This document shows, one piece after another, positions 8,198 to 16,141 of a DNA stretch of 49,654 nt. A model generated the notes under the pieces. That model was not told the origin of the DNA. It ran no database searches and saw only the letters and a list, made by a program, of their open reading frames with translations. The position numbers were made by a program, and so were the translations under genes. The number at the start of each line of letters is the position of its first letter. Within the stretch, counting starts at the first letter, position 1. The DNA comes from Petrotoga olearia DSM 13574 (GTDB lineage: Bacteria; Thermotogota; Thermotogae; Petrotogales; Petrotogaceae): the NCBI RefSeq assembly GCF_002895525.1, contig NZ_AZRL01000002.1, positions 1-49,654 on the forward strand, read 5' to 3'.

Positions 8198-8780
8198 ATG
8201 TGACACCCCTTTCAACTTTTATATTTATGAAATTTTTTATCAATTTTGGTCCTACTGTTGTTAATATAGATTCTGGATGGAATTGTACCCCATATATTTG
8301 GCAAGTATTGTGTCTTAATGCCATAATTTCTCCGTCTTGTGTAAGAGCGGTTATTTTTAATTCTTTCGGGAACATCTCGTTTGATACGATAAGTGAATGG
8401 TATCTAGTAGCTTCAAAGGGGCTATCTATACCTTTAAATATATTCTCCTTTTCTTTAATATAAATCTTAGAAGTTTTTCCATGGAATATCTCTTTTGCTC
8501 TGACAACCTTTCCATTGAAAGCCTCTGCAATGCACTGATGACCTAAACAGATTCCAAGAATTGGAATAACCCCCTTAAAATACTTAATAATTTCGATGGA
8601 AATTCCAGCATCCTTGGGAACACCTGGTCCTGGAGAAATTATTATGTGAGAAGGTTTGAGCATTTCAATATCTTTTAGGGTTAGTTTGTCGTTTCTATAA
8701 ACTAAAACTTCATCGAACTTACAAGCAGTTTGATGGATGTTGTACGTGAATGAGTCGTAATTGTCTATCAAAAGAATCAT
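8190..8780 (-). CDS. trpG: Anthranilate synthase glutaminase subunit
   Basis: Class I glutamine amidotransferase feeding ammonia to TrpE. The catalytic Cys lies in GICLGHQCIAEAF, the catalytic His and Glu in GVQFHPESILT, and the oxyanion region is IISPGPG. At 196 residues it is a stand-alone subunit. The ATG lies 1 nt after the trpE stop with a G-rich ribosome site inside trpE, so the two subunits are made in a coupled way. It might also serve aminodeoxychorismate synthase, as some TrpG proteins do. Confidence 0.95.
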   Translation of the reverse strand: MILLIDNYDSFTYNIHQTACKFDEVLVYRNDKLTLKDIEMLKPSHIIISPGPGVPKDAGISIEIIKYFKGVIPILGICLGHQCIAEAFNGKVVRAKEIFHGKTSKIYIKEKENIFKGIDSPFEATRYHSLIVSNEMFPKELKITALTQDGEIMALRHNTCQIYGVQFHPESILTTVGPKLIKNFINIKVERGVTYV

Positions 8781-8781
8781 C

Positions 8782-10260
8782 TCAACAACCCCCCTTTTCT
8801 AAAGACTTGAACATCGCCATTGCTTTGTTAACTGTTTCATAATACTCATTTTCACCAATGGAATAAGACACTATCCCAGCACCAGCTTGTATCCTAACTT
8901 CATTCTCTTTGCATACCAGGGTTCTGATTGCAATACTTGTATCTAAATTTCCTTTTGTATCGATGTATCCAACTACACCGGCATAGATTTCTCTTGGTTC
9001 GTCTTCCAATTCATCAATTATTTCAATTGCCCTAATCTTTGGAGCTCCTGATACAGTCCCGGCTGGGAACAAAGATTTTAATACGTCAAGTGAGTTTAAA
9101 TAATCCTTTTTTAAACCTTCAACTTGAGAATAGATGTGCATCACATGTGAGTATTTTTCTATTCCAAAAAATTTTGTAACCTTAACACTTCCTTCTTTAC
9201 ATACCCTGCCTAAATCGTTCCTTGCAAGATCAACCAACATTATGTGTTCTGCCCTTTCTTTATCATCATCTAAAAGTTCTTTTTCTATACTTTCATCTAC
9301 TTGAGTAGTTTCCCCTCTCTTTCTTGTACCAGCAAGGGGTCTAGTGATTACTCTTTCCCCTTCAACTTTTACAAGCATTTCTGGAGATGAACCTAGTATG
9401 GTTACCTCCGGAAAATTAAGATAAAACATATAAGGAGAAGGGTTTATCTTTCTTAAATTTTCGTATATTTCAAAAGGATGCTGTTTAATTTTGCAAGAAA
9501 ACCTCTGAGATAAGACAACCTGAAAGGCCTCGCCAGCATTTATGTAATTCTTTGTTTTTTCTACTTTTTTAATGAATTCTTCTTTACTTGTGCGGTTTTT
9601 GATCTTTAATCTAATTTGATTTGCATTTCTTTCGATTTCCTTTTGAGTAAAAGTCTTTTCTAAATCTTTTAATATCTGCTTATTTTCATTTTTAGCTGAA
9701 GAAATTCTAGTTTCTATGCCTTCTTCTGATTTGCTATCGACAACATTCACCAAATATCCTACTTCTTCACTTTGATCTAATATCAAAGAGATTCTTGGAA
9801 ACACTAAGATAGATAGAGGTAATTCTCCATGTTTAAGGTCTCTATCGATTTCATTATGGTATATATCTTCCCAAATTGAAATAATCTCATAACCGAAGTA
9901 CCCCACAAAACTTGCAAAAAAATCTGGAATGTTTGGAATACTTTCATACTGAATACTTTCTAACTGTTCCTTTAAAAAAGATATGTATTCAGTATTTTCA
10001 TCAAGAAAATTTTTTCCTCTCTCAATTAAATTAAGTATAGTTTTCTTCTTGGTTATATAATTTAATTTCACGACTTTTAATGGAGTGATTCCTATTAAGG
10101 AATACTTTTTTTCGTTGATCAAAAGATTTTCTAATATAAAAGAATATTGATTTTTTAGAGCGAGTTTTTTATAAATTACCGTTGGATCAGTATTTTCAAT
10201 GTCTATTTTTTCTATAATTGGTAAAATTGATTGATTTATTACAGACTTTTTTGTAAACAT
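8782..10260 (-). CDS. trpE: Anthranilate synthase component I
   Basis: Makes anthranilate from chorismate and ammonia, the committed step to Trp. The chorismate-binding domain is complete (AFQVVLSQRFSC, ITRPLAGTRKRG, DLARNDLGRVC, GTVSGAPKIRA, AGAGIVSYS), with 492 residues in total. The N-terminal Trp-sensing motif usually reads LLES; here the matching position appears to be ILEN, followed by YSLIGI, so Ser is replaced by Asn. AGGAGG stands 6 nt before the ATG. It is the first gene of the operon, directly behind the leader with the attenuator at 10352-10387 and a second hairpin terminator. Confidence 0.95.
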   Translation of the reverse strand: MFTKKSVINQSILPIIEKIDIENTDPTVIYKKLALKNQYSFILENLLINEKKYSLIGITPLKVVKLNYITKKKTILNLIERGKNFLDENTEYISFLKEQLESIQYESIPNIPDFFASFVGYFGYEIISIWEDIYHNEIDRDLKHGELPLSILVFPRISLILDQSEEVGYLVNVVDSKSEEGIETRISSAKNENKQILKDLEKTFTQKEIERNANQIRLKIKNRTSKEEFIKKVEKTKNYINAGEAFQVVLSQRFSCKIKQHPFEIYENLRKINPSPYMFYLNFPEVTILGSSPEMLVKVEGERVITRPLAGTRKRGETTQVDESIEKELLDDDKERAEHIMLVDLARNDLGRVCKEGSVKVTKFFGIEKYSHVMHIYSQVEGLKKDYLNSLDVLKSLFPAGTVSGAPKIRAIEIIDELEDEPREIYAGVVGYIDTKGNLDTSIAIRTLVCKENEVRIQAGAGIVSYSIGENEYYETVNKAMAMFKSLEKGGC

Positions 10261-10296
10261 ATTTTCCTCCTTATCAAGCTAAAGTCTTTTCTGACT

Positions 10297-10351
10297 TAAA
10301 AAAATAAAAGGAGGTCCTTTTATCCCTTTTTTAATAGGAAAAAGACCTCCT
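10297..10351 (-). terminator. Second terminator in the trp leader
   Basis: On the minus strand AGGAGGTC (10344-10351) pairs with GACCTCCT (10309-10316), the stem is extended by a U-G pair and U-A pairs, and a long T-rich tract follows. It comes directly after the attenuator terminator and ends 37 nt before trpE. Its 5' arm contains AGGAGG, so it also hides a Shine-Dalgarno-like sequence. It may act as a backup terminator. Confidence 0.75.
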
Positions 10352-10387
10352 AAAATAAAAAAGGGCATCCCTTCAGGGATGCCCTTT
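10352..10387 (-). terminator. trp attenuator terminator (segments 3:4)
   Basis: A perfect 12-bp stem (10360-10371 with 10376-10387) closed by a tetraloop is followed on the minus strand by TTTTTTATTTTA. Its 5' arm carries GGGCATCCC, which can pair instead with segment 2 (10414-10421). Confidence 0.93.
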
Positions 10388-10434
10388 GATCAATTTCTAG
10401 GCAGATTCATATCGGCATCCCTATCCGAGATGCC
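10376..10434 (-). promoter_or_regulatory. trp attenuator segments 1, 2 and 3
   Basis: Segment 1 GGCATCTC (10427-10434), segment 2 GGGATGCC (10414-10421) and segment 3 GGGCATCCC (10376-10384) can pair as 1:2 or 2:3. The 1:2 stem has one wobble; 2:3 is perfect over 8 bp. Segment 1 immediately follows the three Trp codons. This is the classical 1-2-3-4 logic: a ribosome stalled at Trp covers segment 1, 2:3 forms and the terminator 3:4 is prevented. Confidence 0.88.
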
Positions 10435-10510
10435 ACCACCAATTAATTATGTTTTTTGTACTATTTTCTATCATATATGCTTTTAAAAAAAGACTTTCTT
10501 GATTTAACAT
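10421..10510 (-). CDS. trpL: trp operon leader peptide
   Basis: A 29-codon frame from ATG at 10510 to TAG at 10421, with GGGG about 6-8 nt upstream and a consensus promoter. Codons 24-26 (10433-10441) are three consecutive Trp codons, followed by His-Leu-Gly and stop. The stop codon overlaps segment 2 of the attenuator, so a ribosome that finishes the peptide blocks segment 2 and lets the terminator form. It is functionally equivalent to enterobacterial trpL; the peptide sequence itself is not conserved. Confidence 0.92.
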   Translation of the reverse strand: MLNQESLFLKAYMIENSTKNIINWWWHLG

Positions 10511-10541
10511 ACTCTTACCCCATTAATATCAATTTAGTTTT

Positions 10542-10570
10542 AGTATAACATAATTTTTTAATACTGTCAA
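10542..10570 (-). promoter_or_regulatory. Promoter of the trp operon
   Basis: TTGACA (10565-10570) and TATACT (10542-10547) are spaced by 17 nt on the minus strand. The predicted start point is about 25 nt before the leader-peptide ATG. Confidence 0.88.
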
Positions 10571-10610
10571 GAAATGTGTTCCATTAAACCTGCAGCTTAT
10601 CCATTTCATT

Positions 10611-11183
10611 TTAAAAAATCAATGTTATGAGGATAGGAACTGAAAGAGAAAGAATTACTCCTTGTCCAAAGGCAATTAGAGTGGTTTCTTTATCGGTACT
10701 TTTTGATATTACTCCAAGCATGGTGTCCATTGAAGTAGCTCCTCCAATTGAGACCGCTCCTAAAGGAGACCATTTAGCAACTAAAGGGATTAAAACTATC
10801 GCTAAAATTTCTCTAATTACATTTGCAGTAAAAGATATTGCTCCCAAAACAGGAGAATAGAGATTGCTTATCATTACCCCTGAAAGAGAGTACCAACCGA
10901 ATCCTGCAGAAGCGCCTAATGATTCTTTTAAATTCAAGTCCGTAAAGAATATTGCTAAGGCTCCAAAAGCGAGACTTCCTAATATAGTTAAAATTGATTG
11001 GAAGAGTATATTTTTCATGTTGATTTTTAATTTTGAGAGAATCTTTTCTTCACTTCCTATATCAACTCCAACACTAAAGACTAAAAACATTAATAAAATA
11101 GTTGTTAAATTATTTGGGATATGAATGTTAAAATAGATACCAGATATTATTCCGGCAACAACTGCAGATAAAAGCAATATCAT
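10611..11183 (-). CDS. LysO-type exporter, C-terminal half (DUF340)
   Basis: A 190-residue, strongly hydrophobic protein with about six membrane segments. It resembles the C-terminal part of LysO/YbjE, an inner-membrane lysine exporter (FSVGVDIGS, SAGFGWYSLSGVM and the GGATSMDTMLG stretch). It overlaps the preceding gene, which resembles the N-terminal half, by 4 nt (ATGA). Together they equal one full-length LysO in size, so I read them as a two-gene version forming one transporter. The substrate is inferred from the family only. Confidence 0.8.
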   Translation of the reverse strand: MILLLSAVVAGIISGIYFNIHIPNNLTTILLMFLVFSVGVDIGSEEKILSKLKINMKNILFQSILTILGSLAFGALAIFFTDLNLKESLGASAGFGWYSLSGVMISNLYSPVLGAISFTANVIREILAIVLIPLVAKWSPLGAVSIGGATSMDTMLGVISKSTDKETTLIAFGQGVILSLSVPILITLIF

Positions 11184-11452
11184 TTAGATTTCTCCTTTTT
11201 AAAAAACTTTTCGTAAATAGAAGTGAAAAGAATGCTTCCTATTATTGAAAAAACCGCTATGTATAAAGCGGTTAATCCAATTTCTTTAATTTGAGAAATC
11301 AATGAATTATCATTACCAATTTCATAACCCATAAAAAAGAGCAACAGAACCGTCGACCATAAGACAGGTTTAATTTTTTTCAACCATTTTAGCCATCCTT
11401 TTAATCCTAAGAAAAGACCGATTGAAAAAGCTATAAGTATTCCAACCATCAT
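11180..11452 (-). CDS. LysO-type exporter, N-terminal half
   Basis: A 90-residue protein with three hydrophobic segments and a basic C-terminal end. It resembles the N-terminal module of LysO-family exporters (FFMGYEIGNDNSL). ATG at 11452, with GAGGTG 7 nt upstream; a second ATG follows at once. It overlaps the C-terminal half gene, suggesting coupled synthesis of a two-subunit transporter. No stop or frameshift scar is visible, so this is a clean split and not a broken gene. Confidence 0.75.
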   Translation of the reverse strand: MMVGILIAFSIGLFLGLKGWLKWLKKIKPVLWSTVLLLFFMGYEIGNDNSLISQIKEIGLTALYIAVFSIIGSILFTSIYEKFFKKEKSK

Positions 11453-11494
11453 AATGGATCACCTCAAAGTCTACTTTATATGATGTCTTTTGTT

Positions 11495-12376
11495 TTATTC
11501 TTCTTCTAATTCTGTGAAGCCTATTCCTATTGCCCCAGGCCCAGAATGAGCTCCGATTACTGCTCCCAATGTGCCTGGATATATTTTACCTTCATAGTTT
11601 AATTTTTCTCTTAGCTTTTCTATCATGTATTTTTCGTCTTCTTCACACATAGCATTCCTTGTACATAGTACTACTTTATTGGGATCTTTTATTCTATCTG
11701 AAATTATATTGACCATTTCATCTAAAGATTTTCTTCTTGATCTAACCGCTTTTATTGGTTTTACTACTCCATTTACAAATTCCATTATCGGTTTTATATT
11801 TAATAGAGTGCCGACAAACTGTGTGGCACCACCTATTCTTCCACCGGCTTTCATGTATTTCAAAGTTTTCACAGTGAATATTGTACTGGTTTTTTTAATT
11901 GATTCTTTGGCTATTTTGGAGATTTCTTCAAAAAGTTTTTTCCCGTTTTCAATTATTTGTGCGATTTTTATTTCCAAAGCAGCCTGACCACATGTGCAAG
12001 TTCTTGTGTCTATTAAGGTTATTTTTGAATCTTGGTATTGGTTGGTAAAATCTTTTTTTGCAATATTAGCGTTTTGATAACTTGCAGATAACTCGCTTGA
12101 TATTGTTGTGACTATGATCTCTTTGAAACCTTTGTCATATTTTTCTTTAAAAGCGTTGAACCAATCTTCTGGATTTGGTGCCGCAGTTTTTGGAGCTTTG
12201 TCGGGATTTTCAGCCATTTTTTTGTAAAATTCTTCATCTGATATGTCTTTGCCTTGAACAAGGTACTCTTTTCCATCAAAGGTTATGTAAAAAGGAATTT
12301 TAAGGATGTTACATTTTCGAAGTATTTCTATTGGTAAGTTGCTTGCAGCATCAACTATTTGTGCTATTTTATTCAT
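11495..12376 (-). CDS. DegV family fatty-acid-binding protein
   Basis: A 293-residue cytoplasmic protein of the DegV (EDD) fold, which binds long-chain fatty acids and in Firmicutes acts as FakB with a fatty acid kinase. Visible signatures are the N-terminal IVDAASNLP, the KTAAPNPEDW region, TISSELSASYQNA and GAVIGAHSGPGAIG near the C-terminus. ATG at 12376 with AGGAGG upstream. No kinase partner gene lies nearby. The conserved palindrome at 12409-12425 precedes its ribosome site. Confidence 0.9.
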   Translation of the reverse strand: MNKIAQIVDAASNLPIEILRKCNILKIPFYITFDGKEYLVQGKDISDEEFYKKMAENPDKAPKTAAPNPEDWFNAFKEKYDKGFKEIIVTTISSELSASYQNANIAKKDFTNQYQDSKITLIDTRTCTCGQAALEIKIAQIIENGKKLFEEISKIAKESIKKTSTIFTVKTLKYMKAGGRIGGATQFVGTLLNIKPIMEFVNGVVKPIKAVRSRRKSLDEMVNIISDRIKDPNKVVLCTRNAMCEEDEKYMIEKLREKLNYEGKIYPGTLGAVIGAHSGPGAIGIGFTELEEE

Positions 12377-12408
12377 AAAAATTCCTCCTTGAAAAGTTTT
12401 TAATACTA

Positions 12409-12425
12409 TCTTTGGAAACTCTGAA
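12409..12425 (-). promoter_or_regulatory. Conserved palindrome 33 nt upstream of degV
   Basis: On the sense strand this reads TTCAGAGTTTCCAAAGATAG, a copy of the element at 1996-2012 and 43671-43687 with compensating changes in both arms (TTCAGA/TCCAAA, slightly weakened). The fixed distance to the start codon suggests a regulatory role; which one is unknown. Confidence 0.45.
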
Positions 12426-12480
12426 ACCTTCTTTAAACCCTACTTTTAGAATTCAAAAATTATTAAAATACCTCCATCAT

Positions 12481-12695
12481 TCTAAGTTACATACAATGCG
12501 CTTTAGCTCCCCTTCGCCCAGCAGCCCGCCCTTCTAAGGAAGGGACCTGCGGTCCCTTTACCCAGCAGAGTGGAGGAGGGCTCCGCCCTGTAACCCTTTT
12601 AAATCAGAATCTTATTTTTAAAAATCTTACTATTTCTAAAGTGTCTAAAGTATTTAAATTAATTTTGATCACCTTCGCCCCGCTCATCGCTCATA
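12481..12695 (-). repeat. Composite intergenic repeat between manC and degV
   Basis: Most of this 354-nt gene-free stretch is repeat modules: a G-rich module with four G-runs on the minus strand (12505-12533), the palindrome AAGGGACC/GGTCCCTT just after it, an AGGGC-TCC-GCCCT hairpin near 12575-12590, and a degenerate G-rich module (12670-12695). Between them is AT-rich filler with no reading frame I can support. Confidence 0.8.
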
Positions 12696-12698
12696 AGG

Positions 12699-12722
12699 AA
12701 AAAGGGCTCCTTTCTGAAGCCC
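12699..12722 (-). terminator. Terminator downstream of manC
   Basis: On the minus strand GGGCTTC (12716-12722) pairs with GGAGCCC (12704-12710) across a 5-nt loop and is followed by TTTTT. It lies 9 nt after the manC stop. Confidence 0.75.
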
Positions 12723-12730
12723 CATAGTTT

Positions 12731-13741
12731 TTAAAATTTACCTATTTTTTTTAATTTTTCGGATATTTTTCGAACGTCTTGAGAGTATTCTTCTTTTGCA
12801 ATTAAGATACCGTTTTCTCCTTCGACAACTATAATATTTGATAGCCCAATTATTCCAACGAATTTGTCGGATTTAACGAATACATTTTTTCCATCTATGA
12901 CGTGAACATTTTCGTCGTTATCTGAGTATCCTTGCAGCTCTCTTACAGATACCCAGTTTCCTACATCCGACCATACAAAATCTGCTTTTACTACATAGAC
13001 GTTATCCGAGCGTTCTAATAGGGCATAATCGATGCTTATTTTTTCAATATTTGGCATGATTTTTCTTAAATTATCTGTGTCCCAAGGGGAGATGTTTATA
13101 AGTTGATTATAAATACCAGGGGAATGTTTCTTCATTTGTTCTAAAAATGTGCCTTTTTTCCATATGAACATTCCGCTGTTCCAATAGTAGTTGCCTTTTG
13201 ATAGAAAGATTTTAGCTTTTTCAGGGTCTGGTTTTTCTTTGAATGAGTTAACTTTGTATGTTGAGTTGTTTATTGCTTTTCCTGCTTCTATATAGCCATA
13301 ACCAGTTTCTGGCCTGGTTGGATTTATACCTAAGGTAAATAGTCCATCGTATTTTTGAGCTCCTTGTATTGCTTCAGATAGTGTGTCCCAAAATTTTGAT
13401 TTGTCAGGAATGTAATGATCGGCAGGGAGTATTACTACAATTTCATCATCTTGGGCTATTTGAGTTCCTATCATGCATGCTGGTGCAGTGTTTCTTGGAA
13501 TCGGTTCTAAGATGATGTTTTCTTTGGGGATTTCTGGTATTTCTTTCATCGTTAATTGTTGATATTTTTCTGCTGTAATGATGAATATATCTGTGGGTTC
13601 CATTTTGTATCGCATTCTTTCGTAAGTTTCTCTAATGAGAGTTTTATCTGAAAAGAGTTTTAGGAATTGTTTTGGTGTTTTTGAGTTTGATAGAGGCCAG
13701 AATCTTTCTCCTGAGCCTCCTGCAAGGATTATTGCTTTCAT
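12731..13741 (-). CDS. manC: Mannose-1-phosphate guanylyltransferase
   Basis: Forms GDP-mannose from mannose 1-phosphate and GTP. The 336 residues show the nucleotide-binding start IILAGGSGERFWPLS with TPKQFLKLF, NTAPACMIG, ILPADHYI, and the sugar-site segments GYIEAG, FKEKPD and YYWNSGMF. It lacks the C-terminal isomerase domain of bifunctional ManC/AlgA. The ATG lies 7 nt after GGAGG. Downstream of glgB on the same strand and followed by its own terminator. GDP-mannose is likely used for compatible solutes such as mannosylglycerate, or for surface glycans; the window does not decide this. Confidence 0.93.
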   Translation of the reverse strand: MKAIILAGGSGERFWPLSNSKTPKQFLKLFSDKTLIRETYERMRYKMEPTDIFIITAEKYQQLTMKEIPEIPKENIILEPIPRNTAPACMIGTQIAQDDEIVVILPADHYIPDKSKFWDTLSEAIQGAQKYDGLFTLGINPTRPETGYGYIEAGKAINNSTYKVNSFKEKPDPEKAKIFLSKGNYYWNSGMFIWKKGTFLEQMKKHSPGIYNQLINISPWDTDNLRKIMPNIEKISIDYALLERSDNVYVVKADFVWSDVGNWVSVRELQGYSDNDENVHVIDGKNVFVKSDKFVGIIGLSNIIVVEGENGILIAKEEYSQDVRKISEKLKKIGKF

Positions 13742-13842
13742 AACTAACCTCCTTTGGTTAACACTATTTGAGTTTCGCCCTTGGAGTTTTTGTAAGTTGA
13801 TTGATTAAAAGTTTTTTTGTAAGCTAAGTTTATTCTTTATTT

Positions 13843-13870
13843 GCGCCCCTTCGCCCCGCAGCCCGCCCAT
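13843..13870 (-). repeat. G-rich repeat module between manC and glgB
   Basis: On the minus strand it gives GGG-C-GGG-CTGC-GGGG-CGAA-GGGG, four G-runs with loops of 1, 4 and 4 nt. It is a clean copy of the CTGC-type subclass, 14 nt after the glgB stop and about 100 nt before manC. Confidence 0.85.
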
Positions 13871-13884
13871 AAGGAAAAAGGTGT

Positions 13885-16071
13885 TTATTTTATTATGAAT
13901 TTGAAATATAGTCCACCGAGAGGTGGTAGCGTGAGTATTATTGATTGTTCTCTTCCGTGCATGGGTATATCTTGAGAATATACTTCTTTTGGATTGTCTA
14001 CCCCACTTCCGTAGTATTGTGTCCAGTCGGTGTTTAGTATTTCTTGGTATACTCCTTTTTTTGGTACTCCTATCCTATAATTATCCCTTGGCACTGGTGT
14101 GAAATTGAAGACACAAACGATAATTTCATCTTCATTTTCTGATTTTCTTGTAAAGGATATTACACTGTTGTCAGAATCGTTGAAATCTATCCATTCGAAA
14201 CCTTCGTAACTGTGGTCGATTTCATACAATGCGGGATGATTTTTGTAAAGAATATTTAAATCTTTTAAAAATTGTTGTGCCTTTTTATGAGGTTCGTATT
14301 GTAATAGGTCCCAGTCTAGACTGTAAGAGCAATTCCATTCTTTTCTTTGAGCTATTTCACTTCCCATAAAGAGTAAATTTTTCCCGGGATGAGCGAACAT
14401 GTAAGAGTAAAATAGTCTTAAATTGGCGAATTTTTGCCAGTCATCACCCGGCATTTTTTCTAAAAGAGATCTTTTCCCATGAACAACTTCGTCGTGAGAA
14501 ATAGATAAGATAAATTTTTCAGAAAAAGCGTATACTAAAGAGAAGGTAAGATCATTTTGATGATATCTTCTAAATATTGGGTCTTTACTAAAGTATCTTA
14601 AAGTGTCGTTCATCCATCCCATGTTCCATTTGAATACAAAACCTAAACCTCCAGCATGAACAGGGGTGGTTACTCCGGGAAATGCTGTGGATTCTTCGGC
14701 AATGGTAACGATTCCTGGAAAGTATTGATAGGTAACAGTGTTAAGGTGCTTGATGAAGTCGATAGCTTCAAGATTCTCTCTTCCACCGTATTTGTTGGGA
14801 ATCCATTCTCCATCTTGTCTGCTGTAGTCTAAGTATAACATCGAAGCTACGGCGTCTACCCTTAATCCGTCGATGTGGTATTTGTCCAACCAAAATAAAG
14901 CGTTTGCCAATAGGAAGTTTTTAACTTCGTTTCTTCCGTAATTGAATATGTAAGTTCCCCAGTCTTTATGTTCTCCTAATCTGCTGTCAAGGTGTTCATA
15001 AAGGGCTGTGCCATCGAACCTTCCTAGCGCATGTCCATCTTTTGGAAAGTGGCCAGGTACCCAATCAACGATAACGCCTATACCTTCTTGATGCATTTTA
15101 TCGACAAAGTACATAAAATCTTCCGGTTTTCCAAACCTGCTTGTTGGAGCATAGTAACCTGTTACCTGGTATCCCCACGAGATGTCTAAGGGGTGTTCGC
15201 TTACAGGTAATAGTTCTATGTGGGTAAAATGGTTTTCTTTAAGGTATTCTGAAAGTTTATCCGCTAGTTCCCTATAATTTAGAAATTGATTTTCTTCTTT
15301 TTTTTCCCAAGACCCCAAGTGAACTTCATAGATTGACATTGGTTCTTTTATCCAATTTTTAGTTTTTCTTTCTTCCATCCATTTGGAATCGTTCCATGTG
15401 TGCTTGTTATGTATATCGTATACAATGGCGGCAGTTTTGGGCCTTACTTCAAAGTAAGTTCCATAAGGGTCTGTTTTTAGTAATAGGTCTCCATTTTGAG
15501 TTTTGATTTCAAATTTGTATAAGTCTTCTTCAACAACATCGGGAATGAAAATTTCCCATATTCCAGATTGACCTAAAACCCTCATTTGATGAATTCTTCC
15601 ATCCCAATTGTTAAAATTTCCAACCACACTAACTCTTTTGGCGTTTGGTGCCCACGTTGAGAATAAAACGCCTTTGATTCCGTTTATTTTCATGGGGTGT
15701 GCACCTAGTTTTTCGTATATTTTGTAATGGTTTCCTTCGTTGAAGAGATATCTGTCGTATTCAGAAATGACTGGCAAAAAAGAGTAAGGATCTTTGTAGA
15801 TCCAGGTGTTGCCGTTGTAGTCTGTGCATTTTATTTCGTATTCAAATATTTGAGATCCTGGGATCTTTTTTTCAAAGAGTCCAGCTTCATGGATTTTATC
15901 GAGTTTTACAGTGGTGTTTTTGGAAATTAAATATGCTTCTTTTGCAAAAGGTTGAAGAACCCTAATGACTAAGTTTTCTTCATCGAGTTCTCTTAGGCCT
16001 AAATAGATGAATGGATCGTGACAGTCGGCATTAACAAGCATATTTATTTCCTTTTCTGTTAGTATGGGCAT
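13885..16071 (-). CDS. glgB: 1,4-alpha-glucan branching enzyme
   Basis: Introduces alpha-1,6 branches in glycogen. The 728 residues hold an N-terminal beta domain, a CBM48 domain (about 120-210, with [19 protein letters not shown]) and a GH13 barrel. The barrel has the nucleophile Asp in [12 protein letters not shown], the acid Glu in TIAEESTAF and the third Asp in [10 protein letters not shown], followed by a C-terminal beta domain. The ATG lies 7 nt after GGAGGTG. It is the typical GH13 GlgB, not the GH57 branching enzyme. G-rich modules flank it on both sides. No other glycogen gene is in the window. Confidence 0.95.
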   Translation of the reverse strand: MPILTEKEINMLVNADCHDPFIYLGLRELDEENLVIRVLQPFAKEAYLISKNTTVKLDKIHEAGLFEKKIPGSQIFEYEIKCTDYNGNTWIYKDPYSFLPVISEYDRYLFNEGNHYKIYEKLGAHPMKINGIKGVLFSTWAPNAKRVSVVGNFNNWDGRIHQMRVLGQSGIWEIFIPDVVEEDLYKFEIKTQNGDLLLKTDPYGTYFEVRPKTAAIVYDIHNKHTWNDSKWMEERKTKNWIKEPMSIYEVHLGSWEKKEENQFLNYRELADKLSEYLKENHFTHIELLPVSEHPLDISWGYQVTGYYAPTSRFGKPEDFMYFVDKMHQEGIGVIVDWVPGHFPKDGHALGRFDGTALYEHLDSRLGEHKDWGTYIFNYGRNEVKNFLLANALFWLDKYHIDGLRVDAVASMLYLDYSRQDGEWIPNKYGGRENLEAIDFIKHLNTVTYQYFPGIVTIAEESTAFPGVTTPVHAGGLGFVFKWNMGWMNDTLRYFSKDPIFRRYHQNDLTFSLVYAFSEKFILSISHDEVVHGKRSLLEKMPGDDWQKFANLRLFYSYMFAHPGKNLLFMGSEIAQRKEWNCSYSLDWDLLQYEPHKKAQQFLKDLNILYKNHPALYEIDHSYEGFEWIDFNDSDNSVISFTRKSENEDEIIVCVFNFTPVPRDNYRIGVPKKGVYQEILNTDWTQYYGSGVDNPKEVYSQDIPMHGREQSIILTLPPLGGLYFKFIIK

Positions 16072-16094
16072 GTGTTGCCACCTCCTTTTTTATT

Positions 16095-16124
16095 AGCGCC
16101 CTTTCACCCTGCTTCCCACCTATA
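16095..16124 (-). repeat. G-rich repeat module between glgB and dprA
   Basis: A degenerate copy: on the minus strand GG-T-GGG-AAGCA-GGG-TGAAA-GGG. The first run has lost one G. It lies just upstream of the glgB ribosome site and after the dprA stop. Confidence 0.75.
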
Positions 16125-16141
16125 AGGAAAAGGGGTTTTAT

